Shown here in pieces: positions 9,601 to 18,772 of a DNA stretch of 52,407 nucleotides. The notes under the pieces are model-generated. The model had not been told where the DNA came from. It did no database searches and was given only the letters and a program-made list of their open reading frames with translations. Every line of letters starts with the position of its first letter. Position 1 is the stretch's first letter. The position numbers and the translations under genes are program-made. Origin of the DNA: Candidatus Poseidonia alphae. Lineage in GTDB: Archaea > Thermoplasmatota > Poseidoniia > Poseidoniales > Poseidoniaceae. The stretch is from NCBI GenBank assembly GCA_002505405.1, contig DAVD01000042.1, forward strand, positions 74,276 to 126,682, in the 5' to 3' direction.

Positions 9601-11900
9601 GTGGTTCGATGCTTGTTGAGAAGGGCCTCAGCCCGCTGTTGGAATTGTTGTGGACTGATTTCCTCTGCACCCATCCGTTTTGGAATAATCAACGAACGCC
9701 CAGAAACCTCTCTAAACCTCTTAGCAAAAATTTGAGTATTGATAATGTAGCGTTCAATCACTTCAATGTGATTGTTGTTTCGGAATGCTGTGTACATCTC
9801 TCCCGGGTCGACCTCTTGGGAAGTACGCAACAACAATCCGTTTTCATCAAAGGACATTTCAATGACTGAAATGTTGTTCGCCTCAGCCAATCCCGCCATG
9901 AAATATCCGAGTGCTGTGTTGAAACCTCGGCCTCGGCATGTGGTGATCATGTAGGTAGGGTGGGCGCCAGTGATGACCTGTTCTACGAGAATTCGGTCAG
10001 GGTCTGGGACCTGGAACGAATCGATTGAATGCTCTTCCAAATGGCGCGCAATGGCGCTGGCAACTTCTTTGGAAAGTCCATATGCGTCACGCAATAAGAT
10101 GCGAGGGTCTTGTTCCCGACGAAGTGCGACGATGCAATGACCGATAAGGTCGAGGAGGGCTTTGGACAATTCACGACTCCGTGAACGTGCCTCTCCAGAC
10201 CATGACGGAATGGTCGGCCGGTGGCCAGTTACCGAGGTGACATTGACTCTCGTTCCCTGGATGTTGGTCACTCTATAGGTAGAACCACCGAGCAGAATTA
10301 CATCGCCACCTCTGAGATTGGAGACAAAGGAACCCGACAATTGTCCAAGAATCGAGCCTTCTGCATTGAAAACAAGATAGGAATTATCTGGAGCAATGGT
10401 CCCAATGTTTGTGTAGTAAATCATTCGGGAATATCCTCGTTTTCCGTAAATATTTTCTTCCCAATCAACCCAAACACGACGTTCTTCTTCAAGCATGTCA
10501 AGAACTTCAATGAAATCGTCATATTGGAAATTCCGATACGACCATGAATTCACAATGATCTCATATGCCTCGTCGATATCAAGTTGGTTGATAATGACAA
10601 GACCGATCATGAATTGAGCTACAACATCCAAACAATTTTGAGGAAAATCAAGGCGGTCCATATCTCCTGTTTGAATGGCGGCTTGAAGGGCTGCAAGTTC
10701 AATCAAATCGTCAACACTTGAGGGAAGGAAACGAGCTCGTGGAATACCGCCCACGTGGTGCCCTGCCCGCCCAATCCGTTGTAAAGCAGTAGCAATATCA
10801 CCCGGACTACCGACTTGCAATACCAAGTCAACTGAACCAATATCAATACCCATCTCAAGCGATGACGATGTCACGACTGCTCTTAGATGGCCTAACTTGA
10901 GTTTACGTTCAACATCCAACCGAATGTTTTTGTCCATAGAACCGTGATGGCCAGCGACCAAATCACCCAAGAACGGGCGTAAGCGTTGAACGATTGTTTC
11001 GGTCATTTTCCTCGTATTCGCAAAGACAAGGGTCGTGGTGTGTGCACTGATGAGGTCTGCGATAGCTTCAATGTTGTACTCCAGAATTTTCATCACCGGT
11101 AAATCACTAAATTTAGGATGGGTGATGAGAATGTCCAAATCGAGTTCACGAGAACCCGAAATTTTGGCGATGGATACCTTCGTCATTTGACCTCTGGCTT
11201 CCCGGTCATCACTGCTCACGAGGTATTCTGCAACGGTTTCCAAAGGCTCCATTGTAGCAGAAATACCTATTCTTTGAACCGGGTTTTTCAAAAGGGTATC
11301 AAGCAGCGAAAGCGTGAGAGAGAGATGGACGCCTCGTTTGGTAGAAACCATTGAGTGCAATTCGTCAATAATCATGTATTCGACTTCGCTCACTATAGGT
11401 TGGAATCGAGGCGACGTGATAGCAATGGCCAAACTTTCGGGTGTAGTAATGAGAATGTGAGGGGGCTTACGAAGCATTTTTTGTCGGTCGGATTGTGAAG
11501 TATCACCGGTACGCAGACCAACACGAATTTCTTGGGCTCGGTCAGGCAGATAGTTTTCTGTAATTTCCTTGAGCGGCCCAATAAGGTTTCTTTGAATGTC
11601 GTTCGCAAGGGCCTTGATCGGTGAAATATAAATCGCATGAACTTTTTTCTCTAACTTTTGTTCCAAAGAGAGCCGAACCAAATTGTCAATGATGGAAAGG
11701 AAGGCTGTCAATGTCTTACCCGATCCCGTAGGTGAACAGAGCAAGAGATGTTCCTTGTTCATAATCGAAGGAATGGCTAGTTTTTGAGGCTCAGTAAAAT
11801 CTGGAAATTTGTCTCTAAACCAATTTCGAACAGGTGGGCAGAGCTGTTCGTAAAGTGGTTCGGATTCCATTGGAGAATCCAAGTAGACTATTTCTGCCAT
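6618..11900 (-). CDS. lhr: Lhr-type large DEAD/DEAH-box helicase
   Basis: ATP-dependent superfamily 2 helicase of about 1760 residues, in the size class of full-length Lhr rather than the shorter archaeal Lhr-core (about 850-900). Near the N-terminus are the Walker A sequence SPTGSGKT, TTPESLAI, Walker B as DELHS, SAT, and motif VI QRIGRAGHH. The second half should hold the winged-helix and Lhr-core scaffold followed by a long extension. The last about 80 residues contain FVLPPSDPIAPYF and ERFGFGSAYLVF, reminiscent of the AlkZ/YcaQ-like C-terminal domain of bacterial Lhr. A role in DNA or RNA unwinding during repair is inferred from the family. The ATG at 11900 is used; a GTG at 11912 in frame is an alternative. 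Confidence 0.93.
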   Translation of the reverse strand: MAEIVYLDSPMESEPLYEQLCPPVRNWFRDKFPDFTEPQKLAIPSIMNKEHLLLCSPTGSGKTLTAFLSIIDNLVRLSLEQKLEKKVHAIYISPIKALANDIQRNLIGPLKEITENYLPDRAQEIRVGLRTGDTSQSDRQKMLRKPPHILITTPESLAIAITSPRFQPIVSEVEYMIIDELHSMVSTKRGVHLSLTLSLLDTLLKNPVQRIGISATMEPLETVAEYLVSSDDREARGQMTKVSIAKISGSRELDLDILITHPKFSDLPVMKILEYNIEAIADLISAHTTTLVFANTRKMTETIVQRLRPFLGDLVAGHHGSMDKNIRLDVERKLKLGHLRAVVTSSSLEMGIDIGSVDLVLQVGSPGDIATALQRIGRAGHHVGGIPRARFLPSSVDDLIELAALQAAIQTGDMDRLDFPQNCLDVVAQFMIGLVIINQLDIDEAYEIIVNSWSYRNFQYDDFIEVLDMLEEERRVWVDWEENIYGKRGYSRMIYYTNIGTIAPDNSYLVFNAEGSILGQLSGSFVSNLRGGDVILLGGSTYRVTNIQGTRVNVTSVTGHRPTIPSWSGEARSRSRELSKALLDLIGHCIVALRREQDPRILLRDAYGLSKEVASAIARHLEEHSIDSFQVPDPDRILVEQVITGAHPTYMITTCRGRGFNTALGYFMAGLAEANNISVIEMSFDENGLLLRTSQEVDPGEMYTAFRNNNHIEVIERYIINTQIFAKRFREVSGRSLIIPKRMGAEEISPQQFQQRAEALLNKHRTTDGSLLMREAKNEIMFGDIDMIGLEAFLQACMSGDARIVHTKVVVPSRLGMSLFMSAFEDLMSMKTRAFLVKDIDPAILQRLLGTRSLATELTAEQLTDFYANKAPVPTNSKELFRLMSHGGGLDREFQNPLYKEKLANIPIPTVAGWVEELIQSGEITKVDGTGQEELDGKWYSPYMAEIHGTLGCLAVNGGKEVEDLRELHTRGITYDIATAYDGTTPTEWEKQILSDPQEAMRVKIIEMLGSEGPKTSDELDLRLPFPLALIERVLHNLETRNVISVGFFRQTDDAEYILKVDEHRLTGGKEEVVEYRWIQNMVLEKSFKQYDDGFSAFNEHVLFQKQQELLYRINEFKFSDWKDVQLDSDVIMGRLLHNRIGYTTKRNIGVLLGLKPEPWIGPMEDEILSKIPPGENVTRQEIMANYPKGDEHKALQRDLKNALSNLERQMLVVKQFEDVTGRRRRLSLFHRVHGVYEPLSFEDALEEIIRRMGPVKANTLRFYVSRSYEDLTIALMNLEKEGRISRVVALVPEPESFFCAPDEVELLLRPRREDRTVRILTQSDPYVSRFIWEVRSVLDRGWYLPIFKGVDPIGKVLMFKVNDYLEIKDLHVPTAYLDEFCQAFEILLDNHAAQLVDVAVLSNFNSEPITALDETTRSALESIGFKATGERMIRGAIVDPQPREIAERALFHKHHLHQATRHENEIQALKKVTEIRDDFALRGRCELYRVNLKSMASAHRLHQGINLRGHQVWASYEHFQDILAIRNEPADDELWDIVEFFSTNSDPNLFKERHALSQAEFRKLVQPLIRSGHIVQDFRGGFRTVQLRPNVDRVELRREFIRKLVEQYPVITLRQLTQLAGTSFKPEELKAVLNVFEEDGTLIKGFLVEDFHQVCWGRKELLEEARSIPSIRDFVLPPSDPIAPYFADIMKERFGFGSAYLVFRNAEPVAAFKANTRNKIIDVKDYEGSEKAWRIVKEFAWEHQMPLQTDLRIGGKKLQ

Positions 11901-11972
11901 TTTATTTTCCACACCCGTGTGACGCGAAGCGTGTGCAAGGTTGTTAAAGAACTATCGCATTATTCCCTAAAC

Positions 11973-12287
11973 TTAGGCCCAGCGAGTCTCCCGTTTCTTC
12001 CAACGGTTGAACGGTTCAGTTTCTGGTCGTTGAGCGGGGTCCAAAAGAGGAGACTCAAGGGAAATTGGAGGCAATGAGATTTCATGGAGCGCATCCGTTG
12101 GGCATGAACCGATGCAAGAAAGGCAACCTACACAATTCTGTTCAATGACTACAACGGGACGCTTTGGACGCTTACGCCCTTCTGGATTGACCTTGAGGGG
12201 CAATAACGCTTCAAACGGGCAATGAGTAATGCACAGGTCACAACCTGTGCAGTCGTCTTGTACAATGGCGACCATTGCCTGTCCCAT
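11973..12287 (-). CDS. 2x[4Fe-4S] ferredoxin
   Basis: Small ferredoxin of 104 residues. Two cluster motifs are visible: CTGCDLCITHCPFEAL near the N-terminus and CVGCLSCIGSCPTDAL further on, each giving three Cys plus the CP Cys, as in 8Fe ferredoxins. A basic 25-residue linker (RKRPKRP) separates them, and the C-terminus has an extra basic tail of about 30 residues. It probably acts as a soluble low-potential electron carrier. It is divergent from glyS and co-directional with, but about 70 bases from, the Lhr gene. An internal ATG at 12275 is an equally possible start. Confidence 0.9.
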   Translation of the reverse strand: MGQAMVAIVQDDCTGCDLCITHCPFEALLPLKVNPEGRKRPKRPVVVIEQNCVGCLSCIGSCPTDALHEISLPPISLESPLLDPAQRPETEPFNRWKKRETRWA

Positions 12288-12393
12288 GCTTGAGGGAGTG
12301 GACCGCCCGATTTAACGATGTGTATCTTTGAATCATTTTGGATGACCCGATTAATTCGGTGAAGTTCATAGGCAGTCCACCTTAGCATGCAAC

Positions 12394-12399
12394 AGGTGA
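12394..12399 (+). promoter_or_regulatory. Shine-Dalgarno AGGTGA for glyS
   Basis: AGGTGA lies four bases before the GTG at 12404. It decides the GTG start, because the ATG at 12387 runs into a stop after six codons. Confidence 0.7.
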
Positions 12400-12403
12400 A
12401 CTC

Positions 12404-14080
12404 GTGACCGAAGAAGGCGACGGCCGTTTAGAACGCTTGAACGAGATGCTCAAGCGAAGAGGGTTCCTTCTGCCTGCATTTGGAATCTATGGTGGTGCAA
12501 AAGGGCTCTACGACTTTGGACCTGTTGGAGGACGCCTTCGTTCTCGTGTGAATCAAGCCTGGTTGGACCATTGGTTGCAACTCGGTAACATCGTTGAGTT
12601 ATCCTGCCCGACGGTCACACCCTACGAGGTATTGGAAGCAAGCGGCCATGTAGGTGAATTTTCAGATTTCATGACATCGTGCAAGGCTTGCGATGAAGCA
12701 AGCCGTGCAGATACGCTTCTTGAGCCTCATCATCCAAATCCAGATGCGCTCAAGCGAGATGAGTTGCAGAATCTACTGAACTCAATCAACCCCGCGTGTC
12801 CAGCCTGTAACGCAAGCGATTGGAACGATGTTATCGCTCAGAACTTGATGTTCAACACTACGATTGGTTCAGGCGCATCGGGCCGTGCCGGCTTCATTCG
12901 TCCGGAAACAGCACAAGGTATGTTCACCTCGTTCCCTTCGATTTACCGACACTTCAGAGAACGACTCCCCTTCGGGGCAGTCCAAGTTGGTAAGGGCTAC
13001 AGAAATGAAATCGCTCCACGCCAAGGTATGATTCGATTAAGAGAATTCAACATGGCGGAATTGGAATATTTCATTGACCCAGAAGCACCTGTTCATGTGG
13101 ATTTGTCAGCATGGCAGGACCAAATCATCACCTTCATTTCCCAAGACACCCCTGAATTTACTTCAACGCTGGCCAAAGCCCATGAAGATGGGGTCATTCA
13201 TCATCCAACCGTTGCCCAATTCCTCGGAATGACCTATGATTTCTTGGTCAACATGGGGATCAATCCCTCCAAGATACGATTCAGGCAGCATGAGAAAGAT
13301 GAAATGGCTCACTATGCAAAAGATTGTTGGGATATTGAAATCCATGGTTCGTATGGCTGGATTGAATGCGTTGGTGTTGCTCACCGAGGATGTTACGATC
13401 TCGAATCCCATCACAAAGCAACAGGCAAATCATTGCATGCACGCCGTGAATTTGAAGAACCAAAAACAACAACGATCGATGCATGGACCATCAACGGAGC
13501 AACCGTTGGCCCGACGTTCAAAGCTCTCGCTGGAGCGGTCAAAGTTGCGGTAGAGGAGTTCCCTAAAGCGACTGATTTCCCGATACAAGTCACGCTACCG
13601 ACCGGGGACGTTGTGACGGTTGAGGCACAACATGTCAAACCAAATCAATTGACCATCAAGGAGACTGGAGAGTGGTATATTCCTCATGTCATTGAACCAG
13701 CCTTCGGAATTGACCGAATCATCTGGCATATGATCGACCATGCGTATCATGAAAGCGACAAAGACGGTGACGTATACACCACAATGAAGCTGAAACACAC
13801 CATTGTGCCGGTTGATTATGCGGTATTTCCGTTGTTCGAAAAGGATGGGATGGATGACTTAGCCATGGACCTTCACCGAGCATTTTGCACCAGAACAGGA
13901 ATCGTATCCATGTACGATGGAAGCGGTTCTATAGGGAGAAGATATGCTCGTGCCGATGAAATCGGGGTACCCAAATGCATCACCATTGACCACCAGTCAC
14001 TCGAGGACCGAACCGTCACCGTACGGAACAGAGACAACGGAGAGCAAATTCGGGTCAGCATCGAAAGTCTAACTCGATGA
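12404..14080 (+). CDS. glyS: glycyl-tRNA synthetase (class II, archaeal/eukaryotic type)
   Basis: Charges tRNA-Gly with glycine. The 558-residue protein is the usual length for the homodimeric archaeal/eukaryotic GlyRS. Characteristic segments are YGGAKGLYDFGPVG near residue 30, SGRAGFIRPETAQGMF (motif 2 approach), GYRNEIAPRQGMIRLREF, GWIECVGVAHRGCYDL, and EPAFGIDRI (class II motif 3 region). Residues about 340-460 hold the insertion between motifs 2 and 3, and the C-terminal about 100 residues are the anticodon-binding domain. GTG start with a good Shine-Dalgarno. It is followed at 54 bases by rfcL on the same strand. Confidence 0.97.
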   Translation: MTEEGDGRLERLNEMLKRRGFLLPAFGIYGGAKGLYDFGPVGGRLRSRVNQAWLDHWLQLGNIVELSCPTVTPYEVLEASGHVGEFSDFMTSCKACDEASRADTLLEPHHPNPDALKRDELQNLLNSINPACPACNASDWNDVIAQNLMFNTTIGSGASGRAGFIRPETAQGMFTSFPSIYRHFRERLPFGAVQVGKGYRNEIAPRQGMIRLREFNMAELEYFIDPEAPVHVDLSAWQDQIITFISQDTPEFTSTLAKAHEDGVIHHPTVAQFLGMTYDFLVNMGINPSKIRFRQHEKDEMAHYAKDCWDIEIHGSYGWIECVGVAHRGCYDLESHHKATGKSLHARREFEEPKTTTIDAWTINGATVGPTFKALAGAVKVAVEEFPKATDFPIQVTLPTGDVVTVEAQHVKPNQLTIKETGEWYIPHVIEPAFGIDRIIWHMIDHAYHESDKDGDVYTTMKLKHTIVPVDYAVFPLFEKDGMDDLAMDLHRAFCTRTGIVSMYDGSGSIGRRYARADEIGVPKCITIDHQSLEDRTVTVRNRDNGEQIRVSIESLTR

Positions 14081-14161
14081 TGGTTGACTCGGCCTTCAGT
14101 TGCGGAACACGAATGCTTCCACGTGTGAAGATTGATGAACCCTCGCCACCTTGTTCCAATC

Positions 14162-15718
14162 ATGGGTGGCGCAAGCGATTGGACCGAGCGCTACCGACCC
14201 AAAAGGGAACAACACTTGGAAGGAAATGAAGTTCAACGAAGAAAAATCCGAACTTGGCTTGACGATTGGAAAGCGGGTACGCCCAAGAAGAAAGCCTTGC
14301 TACTCGTCGGGCCACCTGGAGTTGGAAAAACAACTGTAGCGAGAGCCATCGCCGAAGATATGGGATGGAACGTTATTGAACTCAATGCGAGTGATGCACG
14401 AAATGCTGCAGCAATACGCAAGGCTGCGACCAACGGTGCAACTCACCGTTCTTTGTTTCATGACCCAACAGCCCCACCATCAAGGACCCTCATCCTCCTC
14501 GATGAAGTTGACCATCTTTCTGGGGGGCTTCGGGAAGTCAGCCAAGAGCGAATTGCAAAGGCTATGGAATCAAACGAAACCAATGAACAACGGGTCACTC
14601 TTTCGGGTGATTCCGGGGGTAAAGCAGAATTGCTCAATCTGCTCTCACAAACCAAGCAACCCGTCATACTTGCTTGTAATGAGGAAATGGGTCTTTGGGG
14701 TAAAAATTCCTCCTGGCGCTCTACTCGGGACCGATTTGGAAAGCATCTCCAAAAAATTATTTTTGACCGAGCCAATAATGAGGCACTTCGAAGGATTGCA
14801 CGCCGTGTTTTACGAGAGGAAAATATACCGTTTGATGATGCTGCGATCACTGCCTTGGTTGAATCCAACCATGGAGATTTACGTGCCTTAGTACGCGACC
14901 TACAGGTGATGGCAAGTGGCCTCAAAGGACCCTTGACCTCAGAGATTGTGACCTCGCACGCAGAAGCAAGCCAGCGAGATGTGTCGGTTGAAATATTTCC
15001 CGGCCTTGACTCGCTTTATCGGGCGAGAACTGCAATTGATGCGTTGACGGTTACACGGACCATTGACAAAGACCCGAGTGAACTTCTCAATTGGGTTCAT
15101 TGGAACAATGCATCACTCTTTGGAAACAACGGTGGGATTCAACGAGGTTCATCGAGTTTAAAGCAGGCAGATAAGATGCTTATGGGCAGGTATCTCAACA
15201 CAGCCCACCGCTCAACCTATTGGACACAGCACTTGTCTTCATTAGCAGCCTCTGTTGCAAATCCGACCACTATCCAAGGGAGAATATTTCCATCTTACCC
15301 CAATTTTTTACGCCGGGGAGGGCAAGTCAATCGGCCGAGCATCATTGAAAAACTGAGCTCGTTGAGCGGTACAAGTAAAGCAACGACTCGGGAAGAGTTT
15401 TTACCGGCATTAATGCTTTTAGGACGAGAAGATTCTCCTCTTGGAAATCCAAACGATTTCGACATCTCCTTCCAAATAGGACTCTCGGCTGAGGAACACA
15501 CATCGTTGTGTGGACTTGCTGCATCACGGCGGTCAACAAAAGAGTTGGTAAAAACCTACAAAGAAGCCTCCGAAGAATATACGGCTAAAATTAAAGAAGT
15601 CCTACCCCCGATACCACTGGCTCAAGAACCCCCTCTTGAACAAAAAACGACTTCAACCAAGCCGCAAAAAGATGACGATGACGCTTCAGATGCACCCGGT
15701 CAGATGAAGTTATTTTGA
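14162..15718 (+). CDS. rfcL: replication factor C large subunit (clamp loader)
   Basis: AAA+ clamp-loader subunit that, with RfcS, loads the PCNA sliding clamp in archaeal DNA replication. It starts with the family signature SDWTERYRPK, then Walker A GPPGVGKTT at about residue 50-58, ELNASD, and Walker B LLDEVD. The C-terminus ends in a charged tail with GQMKLF, which resembles a PCNA-interacting (PIP) motif. The start at 14162 places WTERYRP about 7 residues in, as in other RfcL proteins; upstream in-frame starts exist at 14135 (ATG) and 14132 (TTG). The 3' end overlaps the convergent trkH by 9 bases. Confidence 0.95.
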   Translation: MGGASDWTERYRPKREQHLEGNEVQRRKIRTWLDDWKAGTPKKKALLLVGPPGVGKTTVARAIAEDMGWNVIELNASDARNAAAIRKAATNGATHRSLFHDPTAPPSRTLILLDEVDHLSGGLREVSQERIAKAMESNETNEQRVTLSGDSGGKAELLNLLSQTKQPVILACNEEMGLWGKNSSWRSTRDRFGKHLQKIIFDRANNEALRRIARRVLREENIPFDDAAITALVESNHGDLRALVRDLQVMASGLKGPLTSEIVTSHAEASQRDVSVEIFPGLDSLYRARTAIDALTVTRTIDKDPSELLNWVHWNNASLFGNNGGIQRGSSSLKQADKMLMGRYLNTAHRSTYWTQHLSSLAASVANPTTIQGRIFPSYPNFLRRGGQVNRPSIIEKLSSLSGTSKATTREEFLPALMLLGREDSPLGNPNDFDISFQIGLSAEEHTSLCGLAASRRSTKELVKTYKEASEEYTAKIKEVLPPIPLAQEPPLEQKTTSTKPQKDDDDASDAPGQMKLF

Positions 15719-17344
15719 TTTCGGTTCATTCTTTTCTTGAAGCATACGCTTGAGAAGCGCCATGCCTTGAGTCTCTCCATCTGATTTATCTTCTCTACGC
15801 CAGGTGTGCGGGTGCAATAGAATCACAGCGGTCAGCAATTCAAGTCGGCCAAACCACATCAGGATCGAAGTGATGAGAAGTGCGCCTGAGTTCATGCTTT
15901 CCCATGTTTGGGTCGGGCCGAAATCTCCCAAGGTCGGACCAGTATTTCCAAGTGAAGAGGCTACAACCATGGTGACGCTCTCAAAACTATCTTCCGGCAT
16001 GAAAATCGACAGAACCAAACTTGATATGAAAAACAGACCAACCCAAATGAATAACATTCCAATAATCAATCCAATTTGCTTTTCTGCAACAACTTCTCCA
16101 TTCATTCGAATATGCTGTATTTTACGAGGCTGAGCGATTCTTACGAGTTCCCTTGCGGCAACCTTGAACGCCAATGTAACCCGCAAAATCTTCAACCCAC
16201 CACTGGTAGAACCGGCACTTGCACCGATAACCATGAGGATAAACAGAACCAAATGACCGAACAATGGCCATGATTCATCCATGTAATCCGTAGAAGTATA
16301 ACCGGTAGATGTAGCAAATGAAACAACTTGGAAGAGCCCTTCACGAATCGAGTCAGTCGCAGAAGAACCGGAAACTCGTAGGGCGATGAAAATCGCTACA
16401 AAAGCCACGAAAACATACATGGCATAATTGCGAAATTCTTCATCCCCAAATGCTTTCTTAACATCACCATCTCGAATAAACCAGAGGAGCGTGAAATTGA
16501 CGCCAGCAAGGAACATGAAGACGATAATGATCGATTCAACGAGAACTGAATCATAATAGCCGATACTGGCATCATGTGTTGAAAAACCCCCCGAAGGCAT
16601 GGTCGTTAGCGAATGATTAACCGCATCAAAGAGGTTCATTGCTCCTGTAAAGTACAGAAGTAAAAACTCAATGAAGGTAAGGAAAAGATACAGACCCCAT
16701 AATGCGAAAGCTGTTTGCTTCAATTTTGGACGAAGTCTGGAAAGAGACGGTCCAGTAAGTTCGGCACGTGCAAGAGCCATTCCGCCCCCGATGACCCGCG
16801 ATAAAATCATCATACCAAGCATAATGATTCCCATTCCTCCAAACCATTGCGTCAACGACCTCCATATGAGCAAACCTTTGGGCTGAGCATTGATGCAATC
16901 GGGGGTCACACCTGGTATGCAATTTGGACTCATGTTGTGGGAAATGACGGTGGCCCCTGTTGTGGTAAAACCTGACATTGATTCAAACCATGAATTAACA
17001 GCCCCACGGAGGATATCGATCAATTCTGCACCGTCCGTAAATGGTCCAACAAACATTCCACCCAGCCAAAATGGAAGTGCACCAATGAACACCGCGATGG
17101 GCCATACAAGGGCCACTGCAGCGAATGCTTCACGGTCTCGTAATCGTTCAGAGGTATCGGTCCTGGTACCAAAACTGAGCATAAGGGTGCCTAAAAATGC
17201 CGACAGCACAGCAGGTATTGCAAACGAATAAAGGGCCATCTGCCAGTCATCGAGGAATATCGTGAGGACACCGCAAAGCGCCAACGGAACGGTCAACGCA
17301 ATGAGCGTCCATCCTAGGATAAGGAACAACACGTCACGTCGCAT
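15710..17344 (-). CDS. trkH: TrkH-family potassium uptake channel
   Basis: Membrane potassium translocating subunit of 544 residues. All four pore-loop repeats are visible: MSGFTTTGATVI, TMPSGGFSTHDAS, SFATSTGYTSTDY and VVASSLGNTGPTLG. Each holds the selectivity-filter Gly found in the Trk/Ktr/HKT superfamily. About ten hydrophobic helices are interspersed. It is translated downstream of trkA with only two bases between the trkA stop and this ATG, so the two are probably co-translated and work together. The 3' end overlaps rfcL tail to tail. Confidence 0.96.
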   Translation of the reverse strand: MRRDVLFLILGWTLIALTVPLALCGVLTIFLDDWQMALYSFAIPAVLSAFLGTLMLSFGTRTDTSERLRDREAFAAVALVWPIAVFIGALPFWLGGMFVGPFTDGAELIDILRGAVNSWFESMSGFTTTGATVISHNMSPNCIPGVTPDCINAQPKGLLIWRSLTQWFGGMGIIMLGMMILSRVIGGGMALARAELTGPSLSRLRPKLKQTAFALWGLYLFLTFIEFLLLYFTGAMNLFDAVNHSLTTMPSGGFSTHDASIGYYDSVLVESIIIVFMFLAGVNFTLLWFIRDGDVKKAFGDEEFRNYAMYVFVAFVAIFIALRVSGSSATDSIREGLFQVVSFATSTGYTSTDYMDESWPLFGHLVLFILMVIGASAGSTSGGLKILRVTLAFKVAARELVRIAQPRKIQHIRMNGEVVAEKQIGLIIGMLFIWVGLFFISSLVLSIFMPEDSFESVTMVVASSLGNTGPTLGDFGPTQTWESMNSGALLITSILMWFGRLELLTAVILLHPHTWRREDKSDGETQGMALLKRMLQEKNEPKSK

Positions 17345-17346
17345 GA

Positions 17347-18759
17347 TTACACCCTAAACCGCTTTTCTGCATCAGGAATCTTGTCTTGGTGGCAGAAAAG
17401 TATGACAAGGTCATTCTCTAGGAGGATATGGTCATCGGTTGGTTTCGTTGTTTCCCATTCACCTGCAAGATTTAATCGCTTGATGAAGGCCAGTTTCATA
17501 GAGTCTGGAAATTGTGCTTCAGCAACGGTTTTCCCAGCGAATTTTGCTTTTTCAGTCACCTCAAATGTCAGCCCAACAACGTTTGGAACTTCTGAAAGCA
17601 GTGCAAACCGGCCTGACAACTTTTCATGAATATGGGTTAACATGTTGTCCACCGCAACCCTGCGTCGATCAACTGCAAAGGAGATTCCCATTCTCTGAGT
17701 CACTTTGACTAGATCTGCATCATACAGCATGAGTCCCGTTCGATCAACACCCATGTCACTGGCTAGAAGAACGGCTGCAATATTTTCATGGTCGTTATCG
17801 AGGGCACTTACCGCAACATCGTGGGTGTCAATTCCAACCTCGGTCAAAATCGTTCGGTCCAAATGGTCACCATGGATAATTTCGAGATGAGGATTGGCCC
17901 CGATTTGAGAGCCTGCGAGTTGATTCGCACGATGCAAGTCTCGTTCCACTACCGTCACCCATGCGCCATGATTGAGCCACTCGGCAGCCATTTTAGTTCC
18001 AATGGCGGTTGCTCCAATGACCGCGACCTTAGGTACATCGGGAAAATAGGTGAGTTCATGGCCAAACATGATGAGGGCTGGATTGAAACTGTCCAGTCCG
18101 ATTGTAGCGACTGCAACACGATCTCCCTTTTGCAACTGCGTATCTGCAGTGGGGATGATGCTTCGTTGATTTTTTCGTTTGAGGCCCACGACCGACGGTA
18201 TTCCGTGAACCATGTCTTCAGCCAACTCACCGAGGGTTCGATTGGTCACCGTATGTGCCGATTCTCCAACTTCCATCTCGATAACGTACGCATCGTTCTC
18301 AAAAGGTATCACCTCTTCAATGTCAGTTGAACGCAAACCGGCGTTGAGACGCTGAATCGCACCCTCAAGGGGATTAACGACGTAATCCACCTTTGCCCAA
18401 TTCTTTAGGTTACCAGTTTTGTACTCCGCGATGTAATCTTGATTTTGAAGTCGACAAATGCTTGTGATGGAGTGCTTTGCTTCTCCTGATGAATGTGCAT
18501 GGGCTGCGAGGGAACAGGCGATGAGGTTATGTTCATCCGAAGGGGTTGCAGCAACGAAAACTGAAGCCTCTACAATACCTGCTTCGATAAGTTTTTCACG
18601 AGATGTCATATCACCGTGTATGACAAGACAGTCAAGACCTTGGGCATTTGAGACAGCACGAGAATCCTGGTCCATGATGACGACGTCATATTCCTCATCC
18701 CTTAGAGCCCGAGCGAGTTCAATACCAACCCGGCCTGCTCCACCAATGATAATTCGCAT
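17347..18759 (-). CDS. trkA: TrkA potassium uptake regulatory subunit (double RCK)
   Basis: Cytoplasmic NAD(H)- or nucleotide-binding regulator of the TrkH channel. The 470-residue protein has two RCK/TrkA-N Rossmann domains, beginning IIGGAGRVGIELARAL (residue 2) and VIGATAIGTKMAAEWL (about residue 245), each followed by a TrkA-C-like domain. This matches full-length double TrkA. The start is well placed behind an AGGTG Shine-Dalgarno that overlaps the stop of the upstream transglutaminase-like gene, suggesting translational coupling. Confidence 0.95.
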   Translation of the reverse strand: MRIIIGGAGRVGIELARALRDEEYDVVIMDQDSRAVSNAQGLDCLVIHGDMTSREKLIEAGIVEASVFVAATPSDEHNLIACSLAAHAHSSGEAKHSITSICRLQNQDYIAEYKTGNLKNWAKVDYVVNPLEGAIQRLNAGLRSTDIEEVIPFENDAYVIEMEVGESAHTVTNRTLGELAEDMVHGIPSVVGLKRKNQRSIIPTADTQLQKGDRVAVATIGLDSFNPALIMFGHELTYFPDVPKVAVIGATAIGTKMAAEWLNHGAWVTVVERDLHRANQLAGSQIGANPHLEIIHGDHLDRTILTEVGIDTHDVAVSALDNDHENIAAVLLASDMGVDRTGLMLYDADLVKVTQRMGISFAVDRRRVAVDNMLTHIHEKLSGRFALLSEVPNVVGLTFEVTEKAKFAGKTVAEAQFPDSMKLAFIKRLNLAGEWETTKPTDDHILLENDLVILFCHQDKIPDAEKRFRV

Positions 18760-18767
18760 AGTATTAA

Positions 18768-18772
18768 CACCT
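18768..18772 (-). promoter_or_regulatory. Shine-Dalgarno AGGTG for trkA overlapping upstream stop
   Basis: On the minus strand the sequence reads TGAGGTG, where TGA is the stop of the upstream gene and AGGTG is the ribosome site. The trkA ATG follows 8 bases later. Confidence 0.6.

Noticed and set aside
12330..12365. Short palindrome near CCGATTAATTCGG upstream of glyS
   Set aside because: Only four-base arms (CCGA/TCGG); no evidence that it is an operator.
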